A stretch of 64,000 nucleotides of DNA, taken from positions 310,001 through 374,000 of the forward strand of contig NZ_FOYL01000004.1 of NCBI RefSeq assembly GCF_900115955.1. Direction: 5' to 3'. The notes below the pieces were generated by a model. It saw nothing but the letters and a program-made list of their open reading frames with translations, did not search any database and had not been told where the DNA came from. The number at the start of each line of letters is the position of its first letter. Position 1 is the first letter of the stretch. Both the position numbers and the translations under genes were made by a program. Positions 17,132 through 25,048 of the stretch are shown piece by piece. Source of the stretch: Lentzea waywayandensis. GTDB taxonomy: Bacteria; Actinomycetota; Actinomycetes; Mycobacteriales; Pseudonocardiaceae.

Positions 17132-17265
17132 CAAACCCGGCCTTTCGTGATCAGAGCTAGTCCGGCCACAGAATCGCCGGTGCAGGGAGGCCCGCACCGG
17201 CGAATCCCAACGTAGTGTCCGCTCGTCGGCGTTGTCCACGATCCCGGTCCACAGCCAGGAATGCG

Positions 17266-17303
17266 TCAGGGCCCCTGTGGAAACTTCTCCACAGGGGCCC
17301 TGA
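17266..17303 (-). terminator. Strong hairpin downstream of tRNA-Arg
   Basis: CAGGGCCCCTGTGGA and TCCACAGGGGCCCTG are perfect 15-bp arms (17267-17281 and 17288-17302) around a 6-base loop, with an outer T-A pair. It lies six bases beyond the 3' end of tRNA-Arg on the minus strand. Confidence 0.85.
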
Positions 17304-17308
17304 GTCAG

Positions 17309-17381
17309 TGCGCTCGGCAGGATTCGAACCTGCAACCTTCTGATCCGTAGTCAGATGCTCTATCCGTTGAGCTACGAGCGC
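17309..17381 (-). tRNA. tRNA-Arg (anticodon ACG)
   Basis: The minus strand folds into a standard cloverleaf: acceptor GCGCTCG/CGAGCGC, anticodon stem TCTGA/TCAGA with loop CTACGGA, and T arm GCAGG-TTCGAAT-CCTGC. The anticodon ACG (17346-17348) reads CGN codons after A34 deamination. CCA is not encoded. Confidence 0.95.
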
Positions 17382-17422
17382 GTGTATTCAATTATAACCG
17401 ATCCCCTAGAGGCTCGGCCTTG

Positions 17423-17512
17423 CGGAGGCTCCGGGATTTGAACCCGGGATGGGGGGTTACCCCAAACCGCATTAGCAGTGCGGCGCCATAGACCAGACTA
17501 GGCGAAGCCTCC
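17423..17512 (-). tRNA. tRNA-Ser (anticodon GCT)
   Basis: A 90-nt class II tRNA with acceptor GGAGGCT/AGCCTCC, anticodon loop CTGCTAA (GCT at 17474-17476), a long variable arm typical of serine tRNAs, and T arm CCGGG-TTCAAAT-CCCGG. It reads AGC and AGT codons. Confidence 0.95.
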
Positions 17513-17568
17513 CGGGACCATCCTCGGCCACGGGACATAGGTTACACAGGTCGTCATCCGAGTTGCAA

Positions 17569-17633
17569 AACGCCCCCCTCCTAGCCTGGAACCTGCTGGT
17601 CAGAGCATGTTCAGAGGGTCGGAGAGGGGCGTT
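17569..17633 (-). terminator. Long imperfect hairpin after the acetoacetyl-CoA synthetase gene
   Basis: AACGCCCCCCTCC (17569-17581) pairs with GGAGAGGGGCGTT (17621-17633) except for one C-A mismatch, around a 39-base loop. A smaller GGTCAC/GTGACC stem (17642-17663) sits between it and the stop codon. Either could terminate transcription; the large loop makes the first weaker as a classical terminator. Confidence 0.45.
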
Positions 17634-17667
17634 AAACGCCTGGTCACCGCGAACGGAGTGACCTAGA

Positions 17668-19629
17668 TCATTCCGCGGCCAGTTCCAGGAACGGTTGGAG
17701 GGACTCGGGATTGCGGAGCGCGCCTCGGCTGACGGCTCGATCCGGGTCCATGCCGGCGAGGATCTTCTTGACCGGGACCTCGCACTTCTTGCCGTTCAGG
17801 GTCCTCGGGATCTCGGCCACCGCCACGAAACGGTTCGGGACGTGGCGGGGTGAGAGGGACGCACGCAATTCTCGGCGTAGCAACGGTTCCACGTCGGCCA
17901 GCGGCACGCCGTCCAACACCACGAAGCAGAGCAGTTCGCCCTCGGTGACGCCGGAGGTGTCGATCACCAGGGAGTCGACGATGCCGTCGATCGACTCGAC
18001 CACGCGGTAGAACTCCGAGGTGCCCATGCGGACGCCGCCTCGGTTCAGGGTCGAGTCGGAGCGGCCGTAGATCACGGCCGAACCCCGTGGGGTGATGCGG
18101 ATCCAGTCGCCGTGGCGCCAGATTCCCGGATATGTGTCGAAGTACGCGTCGCGCAGCTTCGAGCCGTCCTCGTCGCCCCAGAAGAAGATCGGCATGGACG
18201 GCATCGGCTTGGTGATCACGAGTTCGCCGACCTCGTTGTCCAACGCGACGCCGGCCTCGTCGTAGGCGAAGACCGCGGCGCCCAGGGAGCGGCAGGAGAG
18301 TTCGCCGAGCCAGACCGGGCGGTCCGGGGACGCTGCCACGAACGCGGTGCAGACGTCGGTGCCGCCGGAGACCGAGGCGATCTGGACGTCCTTGCCGACT
18401 GCGGAGGCGATCCAGCGGAAGCCCTCCGGGGTGAGGGGCGCGCCGGTCGAGCCGACGACGCGCAGGCCCGTCAGGTCGTAGCGGGACGACGGGTCGAGGC
18501 CCTCCTTCAGGCACGACTGGACGTACGGGGCCGAGGTGCCGAAGTAGGTGACCCGGTGTTGTTCGGCCAAGTGCCACAACGTGTTCAGCGACGGGTACGC
18601 CGGGCTGCCGTCGTACAGGACGATGGTGGTGCCGACCATGAGGGCGCCCACCAGGTAGTTCCACATCATCCAGCCGGTGGTGGTGAACCAGAAGAAGCGG
18701 TCGCCGGGGCCGAGGTCGCTGTGCAGGCCGAGCATCTTCAGGTGTTCCAGCACGATGCCGCCGTGGCCCTGGACGATGCCCTTGGGCAGGCCTGTGGTGC
18801 CGGACGAGTAGAGCACCCAGAGCGGGTGGTCGAACGGCACCGGCGTGAACTCCAGCGCCGCGCCCTCGTGCTCGGAGAGCAGTTCGGAGAACGACAGCGT
18901 GTCCGGCAGAGAGGCGCCGTTGTCCAGGTAGTCGATCAGGACCGTGGCGCGCAGGCCGGGCAGTTGCGCGCGGATCTCCTCGACCACCGGGCGGCAGTCG
19001 AACGACCGTCCGTTGTAGACGTAGCCGGAGACCGCGACGAACACCGCGGGCTCGATCTGGGTGAAGCGGTCGGCGACGGCCCTGGCGCCGAAGTCCGGGG
19101 AGCAGGACGACCACGTGGCGCCGAGCGAGGCGGCCGCCAGGAAGGCGATGAGAGCTTCGGGGGCGTTCGGGACGAGCGCCACCACCCGGTCGCCCTCGGA
19201 GACGCCCAGAGAGGCCAACGCGGCCCGGAAAGCGGCCACGCGCGTGCGCAGGGCACGGAACGTCAAAGAAGAGGCGACGCCGTCTTCGCGATGGAAGATC
19301 ACGGCGAGGTCGTCGTCGGCACCGCGACGCAGCGCGTGCTCGGCGTAGTTCAGCGTCGCGCCGGGGAACCACTCGGCGCCGGGCATCTCCGTGGACCCCA
19401 GCACGCGTTCAGGAGCTGAGTGGAACCGGACGTCGAAGTACGAAGCTATGGCGCCCCAGAACCCCTCGAGGTCCGAGACTGACCACTCCCACAGCGACTC
19501 GTAGTCGGGGAAGTCGTGTCCCTCGCTTGTAGGAGTAGGCGCAGTCTTGAGCCACGTCCGGAAAGCGGACATCCCGTTGTCCCTTGTGGGGTCCGGGCGC
19601 CACAGCAGTTCGACGTCGGTGTCGGTCAT
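17668..19629 (-). CDS. Acetoacetate-CoA ligase (acetoacetyl-CoA synthetase)
   Basis: A 653-residue ANL-superfamily enzyme that activates acetoacetate to acetoacetyl-CoA with ATP. It has the P-loop-like YSSGTTGLPKG (274-284), GGTD for adenine contact, the hinge/adenylation motif around YGRSDSTLNRGG, and NGKKCEVPVKK near the C-terminus with the catalytic lysine. The N-terminal region (ESLWEWSVSDLEGFW) and the full length match acetoacetyl-CoA synthetases rather than acetyl-CoA synthetases. It allows use of ketone bodies or storage-polymer breakdown products. It is a single gene; the ATG at 19629 opens MTDTDVELLW. Confidence 0.93.
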   Translation of the reverse strand: MTDTDVELLWRPDPTRDNGMSAFRTWLKTAPTPTSEGHDFPDYESLWEWSVSDLEGFWGAIASYFDVRFHSAPERVLGSTEMPGAEWFPGATLNYAEHALRRGADDDLAVIFHREDGVASSLTFRALRTRVAAFRAALASLGVSEGDRVVALVPNAPEALIAFLAAASLGATWSSCSPDFGARAVADRFTQIEPAVFVAVSGYVYNGRSFDCRPVVEEIRAQLPGLRATVLIDYLDNGASLPDTLSFSELLSEHEGAALEFTPVPFDHPLWVLYSSGTTGLPKGIVQGHGGIVLEHLKMLGLHSDLGPGDRFFWFTTTGWMMWNYLVGALMVGTTIVLYDGSPAYPSLNTLWHLAEQHRVTYFGTSAPYVQSCLKEGLDPSSRYDLTGLRVVGSTGAPLTPEGFRWIASAVGKDVQIASVSGGTDVCTAFVAASPDRPVWLGELSCRSLGAAVFAYDEAGVALDNEVGELVITKPMPSMPIFFWGDEDGSKLRDAYFDTYPGIWRHGDWIRITPRGSAVIYGRSDSTLNRGGVRMGTSEFYRVVESIDGIVDSLVIDTSGVTEGELLCFVVLDGVPLADVEPLLRRELRASLSPRHVPNRFVAVAEIPRTLNGKKCEVPVKKILAGMDPDRAVSRGALRNPESLQPFLELAAE

Positions 19630-19704
19630 GCCCCATGTCTAACTGAGGCACAACCGAACGTCCATGTGTGATTGGCGGACTTGCGGTAGCCCACCGGTGT
19701 GGAA

Positions 19705-20460
19705 CTATCCCGCCGCGATCAGTTCGTCGACGGCGCTGGTCAGGCGGGAGGCGTCGGCGGGGGCCAGCACCAGCCAGCCGTCCTGCTTGCGCAGGAGGTA
19801 GCGGCCCTCGCGCGTGTCGAGCCACGAGACCGAACGGCCGGTCGGGCGGGGCACGCCGTCGCGGTTGCGGGCGGTCAGGCCCAGTTCGCCGCCGCCGATG
19901 CGGGACGTGACGATGCGCATCAGGTTGCGCGCCTCGGGCTCGCGGATGCCGACGCCGCGCAGGACGTCCAGGAAGGCTTCCTTGCCTTCCTGCTCGCCCG
20001 CCTGACCTGCACGGACGTAGTCGTCCCAGCGCACGTTCACGGAACGGCCGGTACCCGGCGCGAGGCCTGGCAACGATGACACCGTGGCCGAGGCCAGCGA
20101 CGTCGGGTGGAACGGGTACAGGTGCACCTCGCCGTTCACGCGGGCGGCGAAGGAGCCTCCCCAGCCCGCGCACGCGATGCCGCGCGCCAGTTCGGTGCCC
20201 TTGAAGTACGCGATCTCCAACGCACGGTCGAACTCGCCGAGGCCGCTGACCAACGCGCGGAGGTCGGGATCCGGGCGCTGCACAGTGCCCAACCGGCGAG
20301 CCTGCAACGTCTGCGAGCTTGCTTCGACGAGACGCTGCCGCGCCGCTCGGGTGGCCCCGAAGTGGGGCGTGCCGAGCGGCACGACGCGGTCCTCGCCGTG
20401 CACGGCTTGCCACAGCAGGAAGAACTCCTGCGAGCTCACCGTGAACTGGCGTTCTCTCAC
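19705..20460 (-). CDS. EspG-family type VII secretion chaperone
   Basis: A 251-residue protein of the EspG family. Motifs are SSQEFFLLWQAVHGEDRVVPL at the N-terminus, RALEIAYFKGTELARGIACAGWGGSFA in the first half, and LDTREGRYLLRKQDGWLVLAPAD near the end. EspG proteins are cytosolic chaperones that bind PE/PPE partners and hand them to an ESX secretion machine. The GTG start (20458-20460) overlaps the TGA of the upstream PPE gene, so the pair is translationally coupled, as expected for a chaperone and its substrate. No ESX membrane component is in the window, so secretion must rely on a distant locus. Confidence 0.9.
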   Translation of the reverse strand: MRERQFTVSSQEFFLLWQAVHGEDRVVPLGTPHFGATRAARQRLVEASSQTLQARRLGTVQRPDPDLRALVSGLGEFDRALEIAYFKGTELARGIACAGWGGSFAARVNGEVHLYPFHPTSLASATVSSLPGLAPGTGRSVNVRWDDYVRAGQAGEQEGKEAFLDVLRGVGIREPEARNLMRIVTSRIGGGELGLTARNRDGVPRPTGRSVSWLDTREGRYLLRKQDGWLVLAPADASRLTSAVDELIAAG

Positions 20461-21740
20461 TGACCGATCACCGGCGGGGCCGCCTTGCGGTCCAGGCCGA
20501 AGACGTTGTCGTCCTCTTCCAGGTAGCTCGCCGTCTTGTGTTCCTTCGAGTCGTTCTGGCCGCCGCCCGCCGCGGGGGCACCGGCCATCGGCGCGCCGCC
20601 CATCGCGAGCGGGTTCTGGAACGCCTTGGTCGTGTTGCCCGGCGTCGCCGAGGCAGCAGCCGCGGCACCGCCGGCGCCACCACCACGCGAGCCCTCGCTC
20701 ACGCCGGCCGAACCACCCGCGGACGCGGCTGCGCCACCAGCGCCACCGCCACCGGAGCCCTGGTTGCCGGTGTTGGAACCGAACGGGCGAGCCATGCCGC
20801 CGCCGAAGCCACCGAACCCTCCGGCGCCACCACGGCCGCCCGCACCGCCACCGCTTCCGCCGCGCGAGGACGCGTTCGTGGTGCCGCGGTTCTGGTTCTG
20901 CGTACCGGCCGCGACAGGACCACCGGCGCCACCGGCCGTGGTGCCGTCCGCCCCCGTGTGCGAGCGGTTGGTGAGATCCGGGCCGGTCGGCGTCGGGTTG
21001 ATCGGGTTCACCGGAGGCGTGAACTGCGAGGGCACGGTCTGGTCGACCGCGGCCGAGTTGCGCTGGAACGCCGCCATCACGTCCGCCGCGAGGCGGTGCG
21101 AGGCGTCGTTGGCCGCGAGGGTGTCGACGGGGCTGCTGCCGACGGTCTCGAAGCCCGCGAACGCGCTGGGGTTCTTGGCGACCAGGCCCACGTCCCGCAG
21201 GCTCGACGCACTGAACCCGTCGATCTGGTCGACCATCACGAGCCGGTCCTGAGGGCTCAGGATCGGCGTGGGCAGCTTCGTCTCCGCGGGCACCGGCGCC
21301 GCGGGCGCCTGGGGAGGCGGCGGCATCGCGGCACGCGCGGCCTCGACGTTGCTGGTCTCGGTCGTGATCGCGGCCGACACCTTCGTCGCGTAGTTCGCGG
21401 TGTCGTCGACCCAGTTGGTGACCTCGGTCAGGCCGTCGCGCGCGAGCCGGGCGGAGTCGCTGTCCCAGCCGACGGCCGAGTCCTCGACCGCCTTGAGCAG
21501 GCTCGTCCGCACACCGGCGATGTCCTCGCCGATCTTCTGCCAGTTCGTGGCCGCCGCCTGGGCACCGGCGAGGTTCACGCCCGTGTGCACCATGTTGTAG
21601 AGCTGCTCGTGCGTGTACGTCATCCAGTCGACCGGCTCGTGCAGGTCGCTGCGGTCGTACTTGTCATCGTCATCGTGGTGGTTCGACGACTTGTTGTCCT
21701 TGTCGCCGTTGCCCTTGTTGTCGTGCGATCCGTGACTCAC
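20457..21740 (-). CDS. PPE-domain protein with Gly-rich C-terminus
   Basis: A 427-residue protein. A charged His/Asp-rich leader (residues 1-38) precedes a PPE-like helical domain (about 39-155), containing MTYTHEQLYNMVHTGVNLAG, NWQKIGEDIAG and GWDSDSARLA. A Pro linker (AMPPPPQAPAAP) and a helical region follow. Residues about 270-400 are low-complexity Gly/Ala/Ser, ending in an acidic tail (YLEEDDNVFGLDRK). PPE proteins are ESX substrates placed on or beyond the cell surface. It overlaps the genes on both sides by four bases. No PE gene accompanies it; the upstream helical protein may be its partner. Confidence 0.88.
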   Translation of the reverse strand: MSHGSHDNKGNGDKDNKSSNHHDDDDKYDRSDLHEPVDWMTYTHEQLYNMVHTGVNLAGAQAAATNWQKIGEDIAGVRTSLLKAVEDSAVGWDSDSARLARDGLTEVTNWVDDTANYATKVSAAITTETSNVEAARAAMPPPPQAPAAPVPAETKLPTPILSPQDRLVMVDQIDGFSASSLRDVGLVAKNPSAFAGFETVGSSPVDTLAANDASHRLAADVMAAFQRNSAAVDQTVPSQFTPPVNPINPTPTGPDLTNRSHTGADGTTAGGAGGPVAAGTQNQNRGTTNASSRGGSGGGAGGRGGAGGFGGFGGGMARPFGSNTGNQGSGGGGAGGAAASAGGSAGVSEGSRGGGAGGAAAAASATPGNTTKAFQNPLAMGGAPMAGAPAAGGGQNDSKEHKTASYLEEDDNVFGLDRKAAPPVIGQ

Positions 21741-22267
21741 CAGGACCCCCCGGCGTTCTTCATCGACTTCTCGGCTTCTTCGTCGGCCTCGCGGATGGTG
21801 TCGCGGTTGCGGCTCAGGGCGTTGCTGATGTCGTCGAGGACCTTGAACAGGTCCAGCAACGCCTTGGCGGCGCCTGAGTCCTCACCGACGGCCAGGTCGG
21901 AGAACCGCGCGCTGATCGCCTTGGCGACCGGGTTCTCCCCCAGCTGCAACGGTGTGGCCAGTTGGTCGGTCGCGCGCTTCCACAGGTCCATCACCTGGTC
22001 CCGGGCCGCGTCGACGGCCTTGATCAACGCGTCCGCGGCGTCGACGTCGAGCGTCAGCTTCCCGCTGTCCGCCGCCGCGTCGAGTTTGGCCGCGGCGTTG
22101 CTCGCCTCCGCCTTGTCCGCCAGCAAGCCCTGTTGGAGAACAGGTTTCGCCGCCGCCAGCTGTTCAGCCGTGATCGGCGCGGTGACCGACGTCGTGACGT
22201 CGGGTGTCACCGGCGGGGTGCCCGCGCCAGTCGTTCCGGTGGTCCCTGTCCCAGTTCCTTCAGCCAT
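21737..22267 (-). CDS. Helical ESX-associated hypothetical protein
   Basis: A 176-residue protein with a Thr/Gly-rich N-terminus (about 25 residues) and a long helical body (AEQLAAAKPVLQQGLLADK, then VDAADALIKAVDAARDQVMDL, then ALSRNRDTIREADEEAEKS), ending GGSW. The last bases overlap the PPE gene start (ATGA type), so it is the first gene of a coupled three-gene operon with PPE and EspG. Helical-hairpin partners of PPE proteins normally occupy this position, so I infer that it forms a complex with the PPE product. It is not a canonical PE or WXG100 protein. Start ATG at 22267. Confidence 0.78.
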   Translation of the reverse strand: MAEGTGTGTTGTTGAGTPPVTPDVTTSVTAPITAEQLAAAKPVLQQGLLADKAEASNAAAKLDAAADSGKLTLDVDAADALIKAVDAARDQVMDLWKRATDQLATPLQLGENPVAKAISARFSDLAVGEDSGAAKALLDLFKVLDDISNALSRNRDTIREADEEAEKSMKNAGGSW

Positions 22268-22405
22268 CCGTCATAACCCCCTGCACTGCATATAACTCGT
22301 CACCGCAGCACTGGGCGTTACTCACTGCTACACCCAGTCAGCCGTCCGAAGCACTCCTTAGATGTACCCGGACGACGGTTCGGTTCCAATCCGCCGTAAA
22401 GACCC

Positions 22406-23047
22406 TTACCTCATGTGAGCGTCGAACCAGTTCAACGCACGAACCCACGCTTCGTCACTCGAAACGTTGAAACGGACCAGATCGGACGCGGTTTCGGAGC
22501 TGATCACAGCATCGCGAAGCTTGCTCACTTCTTCCGAGTCCTCGTCGCTGAAGATTCCAAGCCACGGGCACGTGAGGTCGCCGGCCACGTCCACCAGCGC
22601 GGGAAGGCCGTCCGAGAGCGGCTCGAGGATGCCGGGCGCCTGCACGGTGACGGCCGCGCCGATCGTGCGGCTCGCGGCGACCACCATGGCGACGGTGCCA
22701 CCGATGTCGAACCCGACGACGCCCATCCGGTCAGCGCTCACACCCTGCTGGCCCAGCCAGACGAACGCGACGTCGGTGTCCGCGAGCAGCCGGTCCCCGG
22801 AGAGCTTGCTGACCTGTTCCCGGATGTCGTCGCCGTGCACGCGGTCCTCGTTGTAGAGGTGCGGCGCGATCGCGAGCCAGCCCTCGTCGGCAAGGCTGCT
22901 GACGAGCGTGCGCACGCCCGCGGTGATACCGCGGGCCTCGTGCAGCACCACGAGTCCGCCCCGCACGGCGGAGTCGGGTTCGGCGATCGTCACCCGCAGC
23001 TCACGGCCGTCGGTGAGGGAAAGCGTCTCGATGCGGGTACTGGTCAT
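22406..23047 (-). CDS. Dienelactone hydrolase-family protein with altered catalytic residues
   Basis: A 213-residue alpha/beta hydrolase of the dienelactone hydrolase family: LVVLHEARGI holds the conserved Glu37, and GDRLLADTDVAFVWLG precedes the nucleophile elbow. The elbow reads GFDIGG, with Asp114 where the family has Cys (or Ser). The acid region IFSDEDSEEV is present, but the usual catalytic His motif before the C-terminal helix is missing; the sequence runs VRFNVSSDEAWVRALNWFDAH. It is therefore unlikely to be a normal dienelactone hydrolase and may be inactive or use other chemistry. It lies upstream of and divergent from pat across 75 bp. Confidence 0.85.
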   Translation of the reverse strand: MTSTRIETLSLTDGRELRVTIAEPDSAVRGGLVVLHEARGITAGVRTLVSSLADEGWLAIAPHLYNEDRVHGDDIREQVSKLSGDRLLADTDVAFVWLGQQGVSADRMGVVGFDIGGTVAMVVAASRTIGAAVTVQAPGILEPLSDGLPALVDVAGDLTCPWLGIFSDEDSEEVSKLRDAVISSETASDLVRFNVSSDEAWVRALNWFDAHMR

Positions 23048-23122
23048 CGTCCTACCCTTCCACGACGGGGTGAACTCCAGTCAACGTGACCAATCGGACG
23101 GAGCAATGCGAGGATCGGGGAC

Positions 23123-24190
23123 ATGACCGTGCGAACTCGTGCTGACCTGGCGTCCCTGCCGTCCTACGTGCCCGGCAGGACCATCCCCGGCGCCATCAAG
23201 CTCGCGAGCAACGAGGTGTCCGCCGGACCGTTGCCGAGCGTCGTCAAAGCGATCTCCGAAGCGGCCGCCGGCATCAACAGGTACCCCGACTCGGGCTCCG
23301 TCGAACTCACCGGGCGGCTGGCCGACAAACTCGGCGTCCCCGCCGACCACCTGGCGATCGGCTGCGGCTCGGTGACCCTGTGCCAGCAGCTCGTCCAGGC
23401 CACCTGCGCCGACGGCGACGAGGTGCTGTTCGCGTGGAGGTCGTTCGAGGCCTACCCGATCGTCTCGCACGTGGCGGGCGCGAAGCAGATCCGCGTGCCG
23501 TTGAACTCGGAGCACACGCACGACCTGGACGCGATGCTCGCGGCGATCACGCCGAACACGCGGATGCTCTTCGTCTGCAACCCGAACAACCCGACCGGCA
23601 CCGCGCTGCGCACCGAGGAGATCGAGGCGTTCATCGCGAAGGTGCCGCGCGACGTGCTCGTGGTGCTCGACGAGGCCTACAAGGAGTTCGTCGACGACGC
23701 GCACGTCCCGGACGGCGTCGAGCTCGCGAAGCAGCAGTGGGCCGCGGGCCACAACAACGTCGCCGTGCTGCGGACGTTCTCCAAGGCGTACGGCCTCGCC
23801 GGCCTGCGGATCGGCTACGCGGTCGCACCGCCGGTCGTCGCCGACGTGCTGCGCAAGGTCTACGTGCCGTTCTCCGTGAACGCCCTGGCGCAGGTGGCCG
23901 CGATGGCCTCGCTGGACGCCGAGGACGAGCTGATGGTCCGCTGCCGCGCGATCGTGGCCGAACGGGGCCGCGTGCGCGGCGAACTGCTCGCGATGGGCTT
24001 CGAGGTGCCGGAGACGCAGGCGAACTTCGTGTGGCTGCCACTGGGCGAGCGCACGGCCGCGTTCAACGAGCACTGCCTGGCGCACAAGGTCGTCGTGCGC
24101 GCCTTCGTCGGTGAGGGTGCCCGCGTGACGATCGGCGAGCCGGACGAGAACGACGCCTTCCTGGCCGCAGCTCGCACGTTCACTTCATGA
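23123..24190 (+). CDS. pat: Aromatic amino acid / histidinol-phosphate aminotransferase
   Basis: A 355-residue fold-type I PLP enzyme. LASNEVSAGPLPSV at the start, CNPNNPTG around residue 155, DEAYKEF, and the PLP lysine Lys221 in TFSKAYGLAGLRIGY place it in the HisC/Pat group. The opening SYVPGR and the short length fit actinobacterial Pat (HisC2), which transaminates phenylpyruvate and 4-hydroxyphenylpyruvate. No other his genes are nearby, supporting the aromatic assignment. In M. tuberculosis the pat gene lies a few genes from the galactan-export region, as it does more loosely here. Its last 11 bases overlap the convergent TauE-type gene. Confidence 0.88.
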   Translation: MTVRTRADLASLPSYVPGRTIPGAIKLASNEVSAGPLPSVVKAISEAAAGINRYPDSGSVELTGRLADKLGVPADHLAIGCGSVTLCQQLVQATCADGDEVLFAWRSFEAYPIVSHVAGAKQIRVPLNSEHTHDLDAMLAAITPNTRMLFVCNPNNPTGTALRTEEIEAFIAKVPRDVLVVLDEAYKEFVDDAHVPDGVELAKQQWAAGHNNVAVLRTFSKAYGLAGLRIGYAVAPPVVADVLRKVYVPFSVNALAQVAAMASLDAEDELMVRCRAIVAERGRVRGELLAMGFEVPETQANFVWLPLGERTAAFNEHCLAHKVVVRAFVGEGARVTIGEPDENDAFLAAARTFTS

Positions 24191-24929
24191 GCAACTGAAC
24201 GATCGCCGCGACTCCCACCACCACGATGACGCCGCGCAACACGGCGGGTGGGAGTTTGCGGCCGACCTTGGCGCCGATCTGGCCACCGACGACGGACCCG
24301 ACGGCCAGCAGCAGCACGGCCAGCCACGCCACGTCGGCGATGAAGATGAACATGACGCCCGCGACGAGGTTCACGAACGCGGTCAGCACGTTCTTCAGCG
24401 CGTTCATCCGCTGCAGGTGCTCGCTCACGAGCACGCCCATGATCCCCATGACCAGCACGCCCTGCGCGGCACCGAAGTAGCCGCCGTAGATGCCCGCGGC
24501 GAACACGCCGAACCACAGCAACACGCCGCCATCGTTCTCGCTGCGCCGATGCGCGAGTTTGCGGTTGAGCCACGGCTGGATCACCACGAGGACCAGCGCG
24601 ATCACGATCAGCACCGGCACGATCGCGGTGAACGCCTCGGCAGGCAACGTGACCAGCAGGATCGCGCCGAGGATGCCGCCGAGGATCGACGCGGGCAACA
24701 GCCGCTTGATGCGGTCCGACTGCCCCTTGAGCTCCTCGCGGTAACCCCACGCGCCGGACAGCGAGCCCGGCACGAGACCGAGGCTGTTGGACACGTTCGC
24801 CACCACCGGCGGGTAGCCGACAGCGAGCAGCACCGGGAACGTCACCAGCGTGCCACTGCCCACGACGGTGTTGATGCCGCCTGCGAACACACCCGCGATC
24901 ACCACCGCGATTGCTTCCCAGACCGTCAT
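24180..24929 (-). CDS. TauE/SafE-family membrane transporter
   Basis: A 249-residue integral membrane protein with about seven or eight hydrophobic helices and the two-fold repeat of the TauE/SafE family: GGINTVVGSGTLVTFPVLLA near the N-terminus and AAGIYGGYFGAAQGVLVMG in the second half. The family moves sulfite, sulfonates or other organic anions across the membrane. The substrate here is not evident from neighbours. The ATG at 24929 (MTVWEAIAV, with GGGGGTGG upstream) is preferred to the start six codons earlier. Tail overlap with pat. Confidence 0.9.
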   Translation of the reverse strand: MTVWEAIAVVIAGVFAGGINTVVGSGTLVTFPVLLAVGYPPVVANVSNSLGLVPGSLSGAWGYREELKGQSDRIKRLLPASILGGILGAILLVTLPAEAFTAIVPVLIVIALVLVVIQPWLNRKLAHRRSENDGGVLLWFGVFAAGIYGGYFGAAQGVLVMGIMGVLVSEHLQRMNALKNVLTAFVNLVAGVMFIFIADVAWLAVLLLAVGSVVGGQIGAKVGRKLPPAVLRGVIVVVGVAAIVQLLMK

Positions 24930-25002
24930 GTCCACCCCCGTACCCACTGGTTAGCGACGCTAACACTCCACTCGGGACGGCGAAGTGTGGCGCTGATGAC
25001 AA

Positions 25003-25035
25003 CAGGCCCGGCACTCAGAGTGAGTGCCGGGCCTG
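25003..25035 (-). terminator. Terminator of the first SdrD-like surface gene
   Basis: CAGGCCCGGCACTC and GAGTGCCGGGCCTG form a perfect 14-bp stem with a 5-base loop, 14 bases after the stop codon at 25049 on the minus strand. Confidence 0.85.
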
Positions 25036-25048
25036 CTGGGGTGTTCGG

